64,000 bases of DNA, from assembly GCF_030408855.1 (NCBI RefSeq), contig NZ_CP047358.1, forward strand, positions 1,302,001 to 1,366,000, given 5' to 3'. Each line of letters begins with the position of its first letter. The first letter of the stretch is position 1. Position numbers and translations under genes: made by a program. Origin of the DNA: Corynebacterium glaucum. Lineage in GTDB: Bacteria > Actinomycetota > Actinomycetes > Mycobacteriales > Mycobacteriaceae. A model generated the notes under the pieces. That model saw nothing but the letters and a program-made list of their open reading frames with translations, ran no database searches and was not told the origin of the DNA. This document shows, one piece after another, positions 1 through 8,308 of the stretch.

Positions 1-62
1 TCGCGCTAGTTAGTGACTAGGTAATGAATCGTTTGGATATGGGATGGCGCTTTCAAGATACC

Positions 63-72
63 GTCGATAAGC
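63..72 (+). repeat. GTCGATAAGC repeat, copy 1
   Basis: Intergenic, upstream of acn. It is followed by GAAAGCTC, the extended right flank. Confidence 0.9.
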
Positions 73-107
73 GAAAGCTCCCGACAACTGGGCGGCAAAC
101 CCAAAAA

Positions 108-123
108 CATTACGGGCGTACTG
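108..123 (+). promoter_or_regulatory. Candidate AcnR operator upstream of acn
   Basis: The 16 bases CATTACGGGCGTACTG match the published C. glutamicum AcnR inverted repeat CAGNACnnncGTACTG at all but one fixed position. The site lies just upstream of and touching a likely -10 element (TAGTAT, 125-130), where a bound repressor would block RNA polymerase. The acnR gene is the next gene downstream of acn, which fits feedback of this regulator on the acn promoter. The match is seen in the sequence; binding is inferred from the orthologous system. Confidence 0.75.
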
Positions 124-124
124 T

Positions 125-130
125 TAGTAT
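125..130 (+). promoter_or_regulatory. Likely -10 box of the acn promoter
   Basis: TAGTAT fits the corynebacterial -10 pattern TANNNT and lies about 75 bases before the acn start. No convincing -35 is visible, which is common in this genus. An inverted TGGG/CCCA pair at 89-103 lies just upstream and could bind a further regulator of acn. Confidence 0.45.
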
Positions 131-206
131 CAACTCAGAACTGTGGCGGCTCGCTTAAGATTGAGGGTTGACCGCCATGGGTCACATACCCAAATAACGA
201 TGAGAA

Positions 207-2999
207 ATGGAGCTCACTGTGGCTGAAAGCAAGAACTCCTTCAACGCAAAGAAGACGCTCGAGGTCGGCGATAAGTCTTATGACTACTTCGCACTCGACG
301 CTGTCGAAGGCATGGAGAAGCTTCCCTACTCCCTGAAGGTGCTTGGCGAGAACCTGCTGCGCACCGAGGACGGCAAGAACGTCACCGAAGACCACATCAA
401 CGCGATCGCAAACTGGGATCCCTCGGCTGAGCCGTCGATCGAGATCCAGTTCACCCCGGCCCGCGTGCTGATGCAGGACTTCACCGGCGTTCCGTGTGTG
501 GTTGACCTGGCCACCATGCGTGAGGCAGTGAGCGCTCTCGGCGGCTCCCCGGAGCAGGTCAACCCGCTGAACCCGGCAGAGATGGTCATCGACCACTCCG
601 TGATCATCGAGGCATTCGGCTCCTCCGACGCTTTGGATAAGAACGTTGAGATCGAGTACGAGCGCAACGAGGAGCGCTACCAGTTCCTGCGCTGGGGTGC
701 AGAGAACTTCTCCAACTTCCGCGTTGTGCCGCCGGGAACCGGCATCGTCCACCAGGTCAACATCGAATACCTCTCCCGCGTCGTGTTCGACAACGAGGGC
801 GTTGCATACCCGGACACCTGCATCGGCACGGACTCCCACACCACCATGCAAAACGGCCTGGGCATCCTGGGCTGGGGCGTGGGCGGCATTGAGGCTGAGG
901 CCGCGATGCTGGGCCAGCCGGTCTCCATGCTCATCCCGCGCGTGGTTGGCTTCAAGCTCACCGGCGAGATCCCTGCCGGCGTGACCGCGACCGACGTCGT
1001 GCTCACCATCACTGAGATGCTGCGCGAGCACGGTGTGGTGCAGAAGTTCGTCGAGTTCTACGGCAACGGCGTCAAGCAGATCCCGCTGGCAAACCGTGCC
1101 ACCATCGGCAACATGAGCCCGGAGTTCGGCTCCACCTGTGCGATCTTCCCGATCGACGAGGAGACCATTAACTACCTCCACCTCACCGGCCGCTCTCAGG
1201 AGGACATCGACCGCGTCGAGGCGTACGCCAAGGCGCAGGGCATGTGGCTGGAGCAGGACGCTGCCGAGGCCGAGTACTCCGAGTACCTCGAGCTGGACCT
1301 GTCCACCGTCGTGCCATCCATCGCTGGCCCGAAGCGCCCGCAGGACCGCATCCTGCTCTCCGATTCCAAGCAGACCTTCCGCAACCAGCTGCCGGAATAC
1401 AACACCGCAGGCGACGAGACCTTCGAGCCGGTGCGCGCTGAGAAGGTTGAGACCGTTTCCTACAACGAGTCCTGGCCGGGTAACGGCGAGTCCGCCGCCG
1501 AGGGCGCTGAGGGCCGCGCGTCCAAGCCGGTGATCGTAGAGTCCCCGCAGGGTGGCGAGTACACCCTCGACCACGGTGCTGTTGCGATTGCCGCCATCAC
1601 CTCCTGCACCAACACCTCCAACCCGTCCGTGATGGTCGGTGCGGCGCTGCTGGCACGCAAGGCTGCCGAGAAGGGCCTGAAGGCCAAGCCGTGGGTCAAG
1701 ACCATCATGGCCCCTGGTTCCCAGGTCGTGGACGGCTACTACGAGCGCGCCGACCTGTGGAAGGACCTGGAGGCCGTCGGTTTCTACCTTTCCGGCTTCG
1801 GTTGCGCATCCTGCATCGGTAACTCCGGCCCGCTGCCGAACGAGATCTCCGAGGCGATCAACGAGTACGACCTGACCGCCACCGCAGTGCTCTCCGGCAA
1901 CCGGAACTTCGAAGGCCGCATCTCCCCCGACGTGAAGATGAACTACCTCGCGTCGCCACTGCTGGTCATCGCTTACTCCATCGTCGGCACCATGGACTTC
2001 GACTTCGAGACCCAGCCGCTGGGCCAGGACCAGGACGGCAACGACGTCTTCCTGCGCGACGTATGGCCGTCTACCGAGGAGATCGAGTCCACTATCGCCT
2101 CCACCATCTCCCGCGAGATGTACGAGGCTGACTACGCCGACGTGTTCAAGGGCGACGAGCAGTGGCAGGGTCTCGACGTCCCGGAGGACGAGACCTTCCA
2201 GTGGAACGAGGACTCCACCTACATCCGCAAGGCACCGTACTTCGACGGCATGCCGGAGGAGCCGGAAGATGTCACCGACATCGAGGGCGCTCGCGTGCTG
2301 GCCAAGCTGGGCGACTCGGTGACCACCGACCACATCTCCCCCGCTTCCTCGATTAAGCCGGGCACCCCGGCTGCGGACTACCTCGACTCCCACGGGGTCC
2401 AGCGCCAGGACTACAACTCCTTCGGCTCCCGCCGCGGTAACCACGAGGTCATGGTTCGCGGCACCTTCGCCAACATCCGCCTACGCAACGAGCTGGTGGA
2501 TGAGCAGGGCGGCTACACCCGCGACTTCACCAAGGAAGACGCGCCGCAAGACTTCATCTACAACGCCGCGATGAACTACGAGAAGGAAGGCATCCCGCTC
2601 GTCGTGCTCGCAGGCAAGGAGTACGGCACCGGTTCCTCCCGTGACTGGGCCGCGAAGGGCACCAACCTGCTCGGCGTGCGTGCCGTCATCGCAGAGTCCT
2701 TCGAGCGCATCCACCGCTCCAACCTAATCGGTATGGGCGTGCTGCCGCTGCAGTTCCCGGAGGGTGAGTCCCACGGCTCGCTTGGCCTGGACGGCACCGA
2801 GACCTTCACCATCTCCGGCATCACCGCCTTCAACGAGGGAGACGAGATCCCGAAGACGGTCCACGTGAAGGCCGAAAAGGACGGCGCTGACGCGATCGAG
2901 TTCGACGCTGTGGTGCGCGTGGATACGCCGGGTGAGGCGGAGTACTACCGCCACGGCGGCATTTTGCAGTACGTGCTGCGCCAGATGGTCAAGAGCTAA
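207..2999 (+). CDS. acn: Aconitate hydratase (aconitase A)
   Basis: Aconitase of the TCA cycle, interconverting citrate and isocitrate through cis-aconitate on a [4Fe-4S] cluster in the cytoplasm. The 930-residue protein has the length of the AcnA/IRP1 type. The cluster ligands are visible as Cys467 (in [10 protein letters not shown]) and Cys533/Cys536 (in [10 protein letters not shown]). The swivel domain carries [15 protein letters not shown] near residue 800. The ATG at 207 gives the usual N-terminus [16 protein letters not shown] at 219, six bases after GGAG at 209-212, is an alternative start that cannot be excluded. A hairpin and the TetR gene acnR follow. Regulation by AcnR is suggested by the operator-like site at 108-123. 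The enzyme depends on the Fe-S machinery encoded at 13863-20128. Confidence 0.97.
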   Translation: MELTVAESKNSFNAKKTLEVGDKSYDYFALDAVEGMEKLPYSLKVLGENLLRTEDGKNVTEDHINAIANWDPSAEPSIEIQFTPARVLMQDFTGVPCVVDLATMREAVSALGGSPEQVNPLNPAEMVIDHSVIIEAFGSSDALDKNVEIEYERNEERYQFLRWGAENFSNFRVVPPGTGIVHQVNIEYLSRVVFDNEGVAYPDTCIGTDSHTTMQNGLGILGWGVGGIEAEAAMLGQPVSMLIPRVVGFKLTGEIPAGVTATDVVLTITEMLREHGVVQKFVEFYGNGVKQIPLANRATIGNMSPEFGSTCAIFPIDEETINYLHLTGRSQEDIDRVEAYAKAQGMWLEQDAAEAEYSEYLELDLSTVVPSIAGPKRPQDRILLSDSKQTFRNQLPEYNTAGDETFEPVRAEKVETVSYNESWPGNGESAAEGAEGRASKPVIVESPQGGEYTLDHGAVAIAAITSCTNTSNPSVMVGAALLARKAAEKGLKAKPWVKTIMAPGSQVVDGYYERADLWKDLEAVGFYLSGFGCASCIGNSGPLPNEISEAINEYDLTATAVLSGNRNFEGRISPDVKMNYLASPLLVIAYSIVGTMDFDFETQPLGQDQDGNDVFLRDVWPSTEEIESTIASTISREMYEADYADVFKGDEQWQGLDVPEDETFQWNEDSTYIRKAPYFDGMPEEPEDVTDIEGARVLAKLGDSVTTDHISPASSIKPGTPAADYLDSHGVQRQDYNSFGSRRGNHEVMVRGTFANIRLRNELVDEQGGYTRDFTKEDAPQDFIYNAAMNYEKEGIPLVVLAGKEYGTGSSRDWAAKGTNLLGVRAVIAESFERIHRSNLIGMGVLPLQFPEGESHGSLGLDGTETFTISGITAFNEGDEIPKTVHVKAEKDGADAIEFDAVVRVDTPGEAEYYRHGGILQYVLRQMVKS

Positions 3000-3013
3000 A
3001 TAGCACCACCCGG

Positions 3014-3046
3014 AGGGGCTGCTCGGTTGCTTGCCGGGCGGCCCTT
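3014..3046 (+). terminator. Hairpin between acn and acnR
   Basis: Arms 3014-3026 and 3034-3046 pair over 12 of 13 positions if G-U pairs are counted, with a 7-base loop, and are followed by TTTC. It lies 15 bases after the acn stop. It may be a partial terminator or attenuator that lowers acnR expression relative to acn. Confidence 0.5.
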
Positions 3047-3072
3047 TCGTCGTCAAGCAAGAAAGCCCCCTC

Positions 3073-3624
3073 ATGCCGATTATCAGTGAGCTTGAACTCT
3101 CCCGCCGCCGCCAGAGCATCATTGATGCTGCTCGCGCTTGCTTTGCGCGCTATGGCTTTGAGGGGGCGACCGTGGCACGGCTGGAGGAGGCAACCGGCAA
3201 GACGCGCGGGGCGATCTTCCACCACTTCGACGACAAGGAGGCGCTGTTCCTCGCCATCGTCAGCGAGGACGTGAAGCGCCAGGCGGAAGTCGTGAGCCAA
3301 CGCGGCCTAGTCGAGGTGATGCGCGACATGCTGCACAACCCCGACGAGCACGACTGGATGGTCACCCGAGCCGAGATCGTGCGAAAGCTCCGCACCGATC
3401 CCGAGTTCGAGTTGCGCTGGAGGGAGCATCAAGAAGTGCTTGACGACGCAGTGTTAGCCCGACTTCACGCCAATACCCAAATGCGCGACGACGTTCCGGT
3501 TGAAGTGGTTCAGACCTACTTGGAGACGGTGCTCGAGGGCTTCATTACGAAGCTGGCGGCAGGTGAGGAGCCGGAACGCCTCGAGGCGATGCTTGATGTT
3601 GTAGAACAATCGGTTCGCGGCTGA
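3073..3624 (+). CDS. acnR: TetR-family repressor of aconitase (AcnR)
   Basis: A 183-residue TetR-family transcriptional regulator. The N-terminal helix-turn-helix spans about residues 12-55, with the recognition-helix region TGKTRGAIFHHFDDKEALF. The C-terminal half is the ligand-binding and dimerisation domain. The ATG at 3073 (MPIISELELSRRRQ) was chosen because it gives the usual short N-terminus. It starts 73 bases after the acn stop and is probably cotranscribed with acn through the hairpin at 3014-3046. In C. glutamicum AcnR represses acn and binds citrate and Mg2+. The same role is inferred here from synteny, length and the operator-like sequence at 108-123. Confidence 0.9.
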   Translation: MPIISELELSRRRQSIIDAARACFARYGFEGATVARLEEATGKTRGAIFHHFDDKEALFLAIVSEDVKRQAEVVSQRGLVEVMRDMLHNPDEHDWMVTRAEIVRKLRTDPEFELRWREHQEVLDDAVLARLHANTQMRDDVPVEVVQTYLETVLEGFITKLAAGEEPERLEAMLDVVEQSVRG

Positions 3625-3659
3625 GGCTGGCACGATTCAGTGAAAATAGACCAAGCGGT

Positions 3660-3665
3660 ATAGAC
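3660..3665 (+). promoter_or_regulatory. -10 element placed for a near-leaderless transcript
   Basis: TAGACT lies 7 bases before the ATG at 3673, so transcription would begin at or next to the start codon. No ribosome binding site is visible in that gap. This supports an independent, probably leaderless transcript for the downstream amidotransferase gene. Confidence 0.5.
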
Positions 3666-3672
3666 TTGCTGC

Positions 3673-4416
3673 ATGCCTAAGCTCCTCTTCTTGTCACTGC
3701 GAAACGGTGAGATCGGCCCCGACGTGGCCCGCGCCGAATACCACGACGCGCTCAAGGCAGCTGGGATGGATGAGGTCGACATGGAGCTTCGGATCATCGA
3801 CTCGACCGATGCTGCGGTGGGGCCGCTGACCGGCATTGACGGGGTAATCGTTGGCGGAAGCTCGTTGAACGTGACGAACGCGGAGACTGAAGCGGGCTAC
3901 GACGACTACCAACGCCACGTGCACGCACTGCTCGGGGATCTCGTGGAAACGGGCTTGCCGGTGTTCTTTGTGTGCTTCGGGCTGTCGTGGCTGGTGCACT
4001 ACTGCGGTGGTGCCGTTGGCCGCGACCGCCCCGAGGATTCTGGGCCAACTGACGTGCGCCCGACGGAGGCAGGCCGGTTGGATCCACTGCTGGCTGGGGC
4101 ACCAGAAGTGTTCACCGCTCTGACCGGGCACACTGAGAACCCGCAGGGTGTGCCGGATGGTCTGGAGTTGCTCGCCGAGGGTCCAGACGGACTAGTGCAG
4201 ATGGTGCGCTGCGGCAAGCACGTTTGGGCAACACAGTTCCATGCCGAGATGGACGCGGACGCCATGCGCACCCGCATGGACTTTTACCACGACTACGGCT
4301 ACTTCCCCGCCGAGGAATACGCGCGCATCGTCGCCGACCTGCCGAACCACGACGTAGCGTATGCAAACGGGCTCATCCGAGCCTTCGCGCAGTACTGCGA
4401 CGCAAAGGCACGCTAG
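3673..4416 (+). CDS. Class I glutamine amidotransferase-like protein
   Basis: A 247-residue stand-alone class I glutamine amidotransferase (GATase1) domain. The catalytic triad is complete: Cys101 in the nucleophile elbow (FVCFGLSW), His190 and Glu192 in ATQFHAEMD. Such free-standing domains resemble GMP-synthase-type amidotransferases and gamma-glutamyl-peptide hydrolases; the ammonia acceptor or substrate is unknown. It follows acn-acnR, as does its counterpart in C. glutamicum as I recall it. A second gene at 10215-10952 encodes a paralog with all three triad residues at identical positions. The start codon follows a -10-like TAGACT by 7 bases. The function is not assigned beyond the family. 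Confidence 0.85.
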   Translation: MPKLLFLSLRNGEIGPDVARAEYHDALKAAGMDEVDMELRIIDSTDAAVGPLTGIDGVIVGGSSLNVTNAETEAGYDDYQRHVHALLGDLVETGLPVFFVCFGLSWLVHYCGGAVGRDRPEDSGPTDVRPTEAGRLDPLLAGAPEVFTALTGHTENPQGVPDGLELLAEGPDGLVQMVRCGKHVWATQFHAEMDADAMRTRMDFYHDYGYFPAEEYARIVADLPNHDVAYANGLIRAFAQYCDAKAR

Positions 4417-4425
4417 CCGGGCTAC

Positions 4426-5112
4426 TTAATCGAGTTCGGCGACTGTGGCGTCGCCGTCTTCGAACTCGAGGGGATTGTCGGCGAACGCCTCACCGCGGTT
4501 GACCGCCTCGACGATCACGTCGGCGACGAGCTCGCGCGAGGTTTCGGAGCCCTCCGCCCTCGCGCTGGTGAGGACAGCGATGCCGTTCGACGGGCCGTCG
4601 GTAAGCAGTGTGGGCCCCAAGATTTGGTGCGAGAGCTGCGAGTCGAGCAGACGGCGATCGACTGCCTTCTTGCTTTCGACATACGCGTACCAAGATGAGC
4701 CATCGTCATCGGTGGTGGCATCCTGCGCGCCAGCGTAGGAGACGTTGATAAGGAACGGCGCGAAATCTTCGAGCTGCTCAAGCGCGTCAATCATGGTCAG
4801 CGCCGCGTCGCGGTCGACGGCGAAAGTCTTTTCCGGGCTGCCGCCGCCGGCGCCGGCGGACCACACCACAATGTCGAACGGGGTGAGCAGACGCGCCCAT
4901 GCCTCAACGTCGAGCTCAGTGAGATCCTGGACGATCACGGTTGCACCAGCTTCCTTGAGATCTGCAGCGTGATCCGGGTTGCGGACGAGCGCCGCGACGT
5001 GGTGGCCCTCGTCGACAAGCTTCGGGACGGTGTGCTTGGAGACATTGCCGCCGGCGCCGAGAACGAGGACGTAGGCGGAGTCGGACATGGTTTCAGAGTC
5101 GATCTCAGACAT
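4426..5112 (-). CDS. NAD(P)-binding, atypical SDR-family protein
   Basis: A 228-residue Rossmann-fold protein of the atypical short-chain dehydrogenase group (NmrA / biliverdin-reductase-like). A glycine-rich dinucleotide motif GAGGNVS occupies residues 19-25, after a beta strand and before a helix. Further on, YAYVESKKAVD resembles the YxxxK active-site region of SDRs, with Tyr and Lys separated by more than usual. The ATG at 5112 is the chosen start; a GTG at 5121 and an internal ATG (MSDSAYVL) are alternatives. The gene converges with the amidotransferase gene, with only 9 bases between their stops. It is divergent from the ACT-domain gene. The substrate is unknown. Confidence 0.75.
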   Translation of the reverse strand: MSEIDSETMSDSAYVLVLGAGGNVSKHTVPKLVDEGHHVAALVRNPDHAADLKEAGATVIVQDLTELDVEAWARLLTPFDIVVWSAGAGGGSPEKTFAVDRDAALTMIDALEQLEDFAPFLINVSYAGAQDATTDDDGSSWYAYVESKKAVDRRLLDSQLSHQILGPTLLTDGPSNGIAVLTSARAEGSETSRELVADVIVEAVNRGEAFADNPLEFEDGDATVAELD

Positions 5113-5193
5113 GGCTCCCACGGTAGTGAAACAGGCGTGAAAGTGCGCCGGCGGTGGTGTGGCCGTGTGACTGCTGGGATACCCTTATCCACC

Positions 5194-5460
5194 ATGCACG
5201 CAATCATCACCACCACTGGCCAAGACCGGGTAGGCATCATCGCCGGTGTGGCCCACGCGGCCGCCGAGCGAGACCTGAACATTGTTGACCTGTCGCAGAC
5301 GCTGATGGAGAACTACTTCACCATGATCATGCGCGTCGAGGTGCCGGCTGGCGCCGACATGGGTGAGCTGCAAGACCACCTGACTGCGGCCGGCGACAAG
5401 CTCGGCGTGGTCGTGCGCGTTCAGGCAGAAGACCTCTTCACCGCAATGAATGAGATTTAA
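5194..5460 (+). CDS. ACT-domain protein (UPF0237)
   Basis: An 88-residue protein that is a single ACT domain, starting with the beta strand [19 protein letters not shown] and the helix typical of amino-acid-binding ACT modules. Such small ACT proteins are regulatory and probably bind a small ligand as dimers. The ATG at 5194 follows a TACCCT -10-like element by 8 bases, so the transcript may be leaderless. The stop lies 2 bases before the next gene, which encodes a UPF0210 protein. This ACT plus UPF0210 pair is widely conserved in bacteria and implies that the two proteins work together. The ligand is unknown. Confidence 0.85.
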   Translation: MHAIITTTGQDRVGIIAGVAHAAAERDLNIVDLSQTLMENYFTMIMRVEVPAGADMGELQDHLTAAGDKLGVVVRVQAEDLFTAMNEI

Positions 5461-5462
5461 CG

Positions 5463-6833
5463 ATGGCGATTGATCTGGATTTCAAGTCGCACCGCATCCT
5501 CGATGTCATTCACATGATCGAGGACTACCGCCTGGATATCCGTACCGTCACTATGGGTATCTCGCTGATCGGCTGCTCGCGTCCCACAATGGAGGCGACC
5601 GCGCAGGCGGTGTACGACCGAGTGACCGAGCGCGCCGCGCAGCTCGTGCCGGTGTGCGAGGGCATCGAGCGCGAGCTGGGCATCCCGATTGTGAACAAGC
5701 GCATCTCGGTCTCCCCCATCTCGCTCGTCGCCGCGGGTGTGGAGGGCAACCCGGTCGAGATTGCCCGCGCGTTGGACCGCGCCGCAGCCCAGCTTGGCGT
5801 CAACTTTGTGGGCGGCTACTCGGCCCTCGTTGAAAAAGGTGCAACGGAGGCGGATTCCCGGCTTATTCGGTCGATTCCGGAGGCGCTGGCGTCGACAAGC
5901 AATGTTTGTGGCTCCGTGAATGTGGCGACCTCCCGCGCGGGCATCAACATGGATGCGGTGGCTGAGATGGGCCGGGTGATCAAGGAGGCCGCCGAGCTGA
6001 CTGCCGACGAGTCATCGATTGCCTGCGCGAAGCTGGTTGTGTTCGCGAACGCGGTGGGCGACAACCCATTCATGGCCGGCGCGTTCCACGGCATCGAGGA
6101 GCCGGACACCGTGGTGTCTGTCGGTGTGTCGGGGCCGGGCGTGGTGGATCACGCGATTGGTTCGCTCGAGGGCGCGTCGCTGAACGAGGTGGCCGAGGAG
6201 ATTAAGAAGGCCGCGTTCAAGATCACGCGCGCCGGCCAGCTGGTGGGAAACATGGCTTCGGAGCGCCTCGGCGTGCCGTTTGGCATCGTGGACCTCTCCC
6301 TCGCGCCGACCGCTGAGATGGGCGACTCGGTTGCGCACATCCTCGAGCACATGGGGCTGGATCAGGTGGGCACGCACGGCACAACGGCCGCGCTTGCGCT
6401 GCTCAACGACGCGGTGAAAAAGGGCGGCATGATGGCCTGCTCGCGCGTGGGCGGGCTCTCCGGCTCCTTCATCCCGGTTTCGGAGGACCAGGGCATGATC
6501 GACGCAGTGCGCGCCGGGTCGATCACCATGGACAAGCTCGAGGCGATGACGTCGATCTGTTCGGTGGGCTTCGACATGATCGCGATCCCGGGTGACACCT
6601 CCGCCGAACTCATCGCGGGCATGATTGCCGACGAAGCCGCGATCGGCGTGATGAACCACAAGACCACCGCCGCGCGATTGATTCCCGTGCCGGGCACTAA
6701 GCCTGGCGACGAGGTCAACTTCGGCGGCTTGCTCGGCTACGCGCCGGTGATTCCGGTATCTGCGGTGGGCAACGATGCCTTCATCCGCCGCGGCGGCTTC
6801 ATTCCCGCACCGGTGCACGGATTCCGGAACTAG
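5463..6833 (+). CDS. UPF0210 family protein (DUF711)
   Basis: A 456-residue cytoplasmic protein of the UPF0210/DUF711 family, full length for the family. The family is distantly related to glycyl-radical enzymes (PFL-like fold). Glycine-rich conserved blocks include [20 protein letters not shown] near residue 140 and the C-terminal block [23 protein letters not shown]. No catalytic activity has been firmly established for the family as far as I know. Translation is coupled to the ACT-domain gene, whose stop is 2 bases upstream of this ATG. The pair probably forms one regulated unit, with the ACT protein sensing a metabolite. Confidence 0.88.
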   Translation: MAIDLDFKSHRILDVIHMIEDYRLDIRTVTMGISLIGCSRPTMEATAQAVYDRVTERAAQLVPVCEGIERELGIPIVNKRISVSPISLVAAGVEGNPVEIARALDRAAAQLGVNFVGGYSALVEKGATEADSRLIRSIPEALASTSNVCGSVNVATSRAGINMDAVAEMGRVIKEAAELTADESSIACAKLVVFANAVGDNPFMAGAFHGIEEPDTVVSVGVSGPGVVDHAIGSLEGASLNEVAEEIKKAAFKITRAGQLVGNMASERLGVPFGIVDLSLAPTAEMGDSVAHILEHMGLDQVGTHGTTAALALLNDAVKKGGMMACSRVGGLSGSFIPVSEDQGMIDAVRAGSITMDKLEAMTSICSVGFDMIAIPGDTSAELIAGMIADEAAIGVMNHKTTAARLIPVPGTKPGDEVNFGGLLGYAPVIPVSAVGNDAFIRRGGFIPAPVHGFRN

Positions 6834-6874
6834 GTTCGTCGACTTATTTTCTCTACTTAGTTTCTCACCAGGGC

Positions 6875-6905
6875 TTGACCCTCACGCGACGTCATAGTTC
6901 ACACT
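6875..6905 (+). promoter_or_regulatory. Candidate MerR-type promoter with long spacer
   Basis: TTGACC at 6875-6880 and CACACT at 6900-6905 are separated by 19 bases, the overlong spacer typical of MerR-controlled promoters. GACGTCAT is directly repeated at 6889-6896 and 6907-6914, the second copy covering the ATG at 6912. This would suit autoregulation of the MerR gene and a leaderless message. It is inferred from spacing only. Confidence 0.35.
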
Positions 6906-6911
6906 GACGTC

Positions 6912-7601
6912 ATGAGAATCTCCGACGTCGCGCGCGCCGCCGGCTGCTCCGTGCGCGCTATCCGCCACCTCCACGAGACCGGAGCCGTCCCCGAACCCGC
7001 CCGCACCAGCGGCAATTACCGCGACTATTCGGCCCCCGACCTGGTCGCGGTGCTCCGCGCTCGAGCACTCATCGATGCGGGGGTTGCGGTCGCAGACATC
7101 CACTCACCCGATGCGGTGGAGCGCTCCATTTCGCTTATCGACGCCCGGTTAGCACTGCTTTCCCAACAGCGAACGCGCCTCATCGCGTTGCAAAAGAACC
7201 CGGTCGGGATGCCCGCAGATGTGCGAGAACGCCTGCTTGAGGTGCTGGGTGACTCCGACTACGCACAGTCTGAAGTCGACGCGTTCGACTTGATGGCGGT
7301 GGCTGGTGTTGCTACTCCGGCAACGTGGGAGACGCTGCGTGCGAACCTCGGTGACGATGACTGCGTTGTGGCGTCGCGGGAGCTCGCGGATATCTGGGAA
7401 GAGCTGGGGCGGATGCGGGAGCGGGATGGGCGGGTTCAAGGGGCCGTCGATAAGCTCAAGGCCCTGTATCCGCTGACTGTGATGCGGGGTGTGGCTGCGA
7501 CTTTGATCCCGGGTGACCTGACGCTGGAGTTCGGCGACCTGGAGGTTCAGGGGGCGCAGGGGGTTGCGGTACGAGCTTTGGCGGGTGAGTTCGATGCGTA
7601 G
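6912..7601 (+). CDS. MerR-family transcriptional regulator
   Basis: A 229-residue MerR-type regulator. The N-terminal winged helix-turn-helix starts at the first residue (MRISDVARAAGCSVRAIRHL) and includes the wing segment SGNYRDYSAPDL. A short dimerisation coiled coil lies near residues 75-95. The C-terminal 130 residues form an unrecognised effector or partner domain with no cysteine cluster for metal sensing. The stop codon overlaps the start of the membrane-protein gene at 7594 by 8 bases, so the two are translationally coupled. That protein may be its regulatory target or partner. Two copies of the GTCGATAAGC repeat lie inside the gene. The ligand is unknown. Confidence 0.8.
   Translation: MRISDVARAAGCSVRAIRHLHETGAVPEPARTSGNYRDYSAPDLVAVLRARALIDAGVAVADIHSPDAVERSISLIDARLALLSQQRTRLIALQKNPVGMPADVRERLLEVLGDSDYAQSEVDAFDLMAVAGVATPATWETLRANLGDDDCVVASRELADIWEELGRMRERDGRVQGAVDKLKALYPLTVMRGVAATLIPGDLTLEFGDLEVQGAQGVAVRALAGEFDA
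7133..7142 (-). repeat. GTCGATAAGC repeat, copy 2
   Basis: Inside the MerR gene, encoding Leu-Ile-Asp on the coding strand. It is followed by GAAATGGAG. Confidence 0.9.
7446..7455 (+). repeat. GTCGATAAGC repeat, copy 3
   Basis: Inside the MerR gene, encoding Val-Asp-Lys. It is preceded by AAGGGGCC. Confidence 0.9.
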
Positions 7602-8220
7602 GGTGTGGGGTTTGATTGAGCGGCATCCGGCAGTGCGGATGTGGCGGTATGAAATGGGGTTATACCGGGATCTCGTGCGGTGGGTTCGTGGCCGAGTGGT
7701 GGTTCCTGATGGGGCGACGGTGCTGCCGCATCAACCGGGGAGACTGCAGATGGTGGGGTTCCTTACCGCGGTGATGCTGATCGAGCTTGTAGTGGTGCAT
7801 TTTCTGCTTCCTGCAGGGGTGGTGCGGGTTGTGGCGCTGGTGCTTTCGGTGTGGGGGCTGGTGTTTGTGTGGTCGATGATTGCCGGCGAGCGTGTGCGTC
7901 CTGGGTACGTGGATGATCGCGAGCTGGTGCTGCGGCGTGGGAAGAAAGTGTTTGCGGTTGTCCCGTTGGCTGATATTTCGGATGTGCGGAGTGATCGGAC
8001 CTTTGAGGCGGAGGTTGCTGTTGGTGGCGGCGAGCTTGTGGTTGGCGGGCCGGTCGGGACAGATGTAGTGGTGGAGCTGTGGTCTCCTGTTGCGGCCGCC
8101 CGTGACCGTTATCCCTGGCAGAAGCCTATTTGGGAGGATGCGGAACGGGTGCGGTTTTACTCGGGCGGTGGTGCTGGGGTGTTGGAGCGGTTGGGCGCTG
8201 CGCAGCTCGATGTCCACTGA
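7594..8220 (+). CDS. Two-helix membrane protein of unknown function
   Basis: A 208-residue protein with two predicted transmembrane helices at about residues 53-72 and 76-97, forming a tight hairpin. A basic N-terminal cytoplasmic segment precedes them. A hydrophilic C-terminal domain of about 110 residues (rich in beta-prone Val and Gly) follows, resembling PH-like or bacterial membrane-associated domains in outline only. The ATG at 7594 overlaps the MerR gene by 8 bases. A GTG at 7564 would extend the protein by 10 residues but has no advantage. The coding strand is strikingly rich in G and T with few C-ending codons, unlike the neighbouring core genes, which may indicate transfer. I do not recognise the family. 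Confidence 0.6.
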   Translation: MRRVWGLIERHPAVRMWRYEMGLYRDLVRWVRGRVVVPDGATVLPHQPGRLQMVGFLTAVMLIELVVVHFLLPAGVVRVVALVLSVWGLVFVWSMIAGERVRPGYVDDRELVLRRGKKVFAVVPLADISDVRSDRTFEAEVAVGGGELVVGGPVGTDVVVELWSPVAAARDRYPWQKPIWEDAERVRFYSGGGAGVLERLGAAQLDVH

Positions 8221-8237
8221 AGTGTACGTTCAGACCC
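8209..8237 (+). repeat. Terminal-repeat-like sequence, copy A
   Basis: This 29-base segment begins GATGTCCA and ends GACCC, and matches the segment at 10980-11007 at 21 of 29 aligned positions with one gap. It overlaps the stop codon of the gene ending at 8220. It resembles the ends of insertion sequences, but no transposase gene is nearby. Confidence 0.4.
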
Positions 8238-8308
8238 TTCCCTTGTGTCGGTGGCGTTCTGTATATTCGAGATGAGTACAACCGCACATCTGTTTGAAGG
8301 GAGGGTTC

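Noticed and set aside
135..2444. A 769-residue open frame antisense to acn
   Set aside because: It lies entirely opposite a clear aconitase gene, has a Val/Leu/Arg-rich composition typical of antisense frames in GC-rich genes, and shows no family motif.
7660..8217. A minus-strand frame opposite the membrane protein gene
   Set aside because: The stop-free run is explained by the strong base skew of this interval; the His/Pro-rich product resembles no protein, while the plus strand gives a normal membrane protein.
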